This document shows positions 63,543 to 64,000 of a stretch of 64,000 bases of DNA, one piece after another. The DNA lies in contig CAMPDV010000023.1 in the NCBI GenBank assembly GCA_946699065.1, positions 682,001 through 746,000 on the forward strand, in the 5' to 3' direction. The stretch is from Loxodes magnus. Lineage: Eukaryota > Ciliophora > Karyorelictea > Loxodida > Loxodidae. Both the position numbers and the translations under genes were made by a program. Below the pieces are notes generated by a model, which made no database searches, had not been told where the DNA came from, and saw only the letters and a list, made by a program, of their open reading frames with translations. Position 1 is the stretch's first letter; each line of letters opens with the position of its first letter.

Positions 63543-64000
63543 ATGAAGGAATAACCACTTTTGAAAAAATAAAATTTTTTAGAAACTGGGGAATCAGGAG
63601 AAATTGAAGTTGCAATAAAAGACACAGATTAGAGCTTATCTATGCATATTTATTTACTTTTGAATAAGCCAGAATCTTCTCTTTCAGCCAAAATAGTATG
63701 CAACTTTATTATATTTTCGATAATGCTATCAATTTTGCTTATAATAATAGAATCAGTGAAGGAAATAAGAGACTCAGTACATAAGAATATTTGAATGAGC
63801 TTAGATTTTTTTCTCACTTCATTATTCACAGTAGAATATTTTATGAGACTCTTCGTATGCAAAAAGGGAGGAGAAACTGCTTTCTAATTTCTAAAAAATT
63901 TTATTAACATATGCGATCTGCTTACAATCCTTCCTTTTTATATAGAGCTTTTTTTCGAGTGAGAAACTAAGGATACTAGAGCTTTTAGAATTTTAAGGCT
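63543..64000 (+). CDS. Voltage-gated K+ channel (Kv type), 5' part, cut by window end
   Basis: The first 152 residues of a six-helix channel subunit. S1 is near residues 50-72 (NFIIFSIMLSILLIIIESV). S2 carries the classic acidic motif (LDFFLTSLFTVEYFMRLFVC), and S3 the conserved Asn/Asp (FINICDLLTILPFYIELFF). The window ends at the start of S4 (TRAFRILR), where gating arginines begin. The pattern is closest to Shaker-type and related Kv channels. There is no T1 domain, because only ~45 residues precede S1. Such channels shape membrane potential and ciliary behaviour in ciliates. Two TGAs are Trp (KNIWMS, FFEWET). The pore and filter lie outside the window, so K+ selectivity is inferred. Confidence 0.85.

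Noticed and set aside
1-64000. tRNA, rRNA, snRNA or CRISPR sequences
   Set aside because: No convincing T-loop, conserved snRNA 5' end or regular spacer array was found by eye; a covariance-model search would be needed to exclude small RNAs.

Overview
The window is a very AT-rich piece of ciliate nuclear DNA read with a non-standard code. Standard-code frames are short and almost all are shadows. When TAA and TAG are read as Gln and TGA as Trp inside genes but as stop at their ends, long conserved proteins appear: an SAMHD1-type HD phosphohydrolase, a 3,070-residue IP3-receptor-like channel, FolD, a PROPPIN, an R2R3-Myb factor and a Kv channel. This is the karyorelictean code (NCBI table 27). 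It points to a Loxodes-like karyorelict, although Condylostoma-type codes cannot be fully excluded. Every confident gene ends on TGA, and TGA also fills conserved Trp positions. Introns are rare and tiny (about 19-31 nt, GT-AG), and several genes have none. All coordinates were worked out by hand, and in nearly every case the coding length minus introns divides by three.

Layout. At 1.4-8 kb there are five minus-strand genes: a PX-PH-C2 protein with an MCTP-like membrane tail, a small unknown, a SpoU/TrmH methyltransferase, a PROPPIN (Atg18/WIPI) and a sphingomyelin-synthase-like PAP2 protein. At 10.4-15.4 kb a divergent pair of coiled-coil proteins shares a 68-bp gap; the rightward one has a 30-bp tandem repeat and a dynein-stalk-like segment. 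At 16.9-20.9 kb lie the HD hydrolase, two unknowns and a Cys-rich type I membrane protein. At 22.5-29.6 kb lie a six-span membrane protein, an R2R3-Myb factor, a tetraspan with a Gln/Pro-rich tail, and a POC5-like centriole protein. At 32-41.3 kb is the intronless IP3R-like channel, followed by FolD (44.3-45.3 kb) and a ubiquitin-like/zinc protein (46.7-48.1 kb). At 49.7-57.1 kb two tandem RING/coiled-coil paralogues occur; the proximal copy is decaying and the distal copy is whole, with 180-bp internal repeats. At 59-62.7 kb is a large unknown Lys/Asn/Gln-rich protein, and the right edge cuts a voltage-gated K+ channel.

Between genes are long spacers (0.4-3 kb) of extremely AT-rich sequence in which I see no rRNA, tRNA, CRISPR or recognisable mobile element. 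Several products fit cell-biological themes: phosphoinositide and membrane-contact proteins at the left end, Ca2+ and K+ channels in the middle and right, and centriole/coiled-coil cytoskeletal proteins throughout. They are separate eukaryotic transcription units, not an operon, and I see no clear undescribed multi-gene system.
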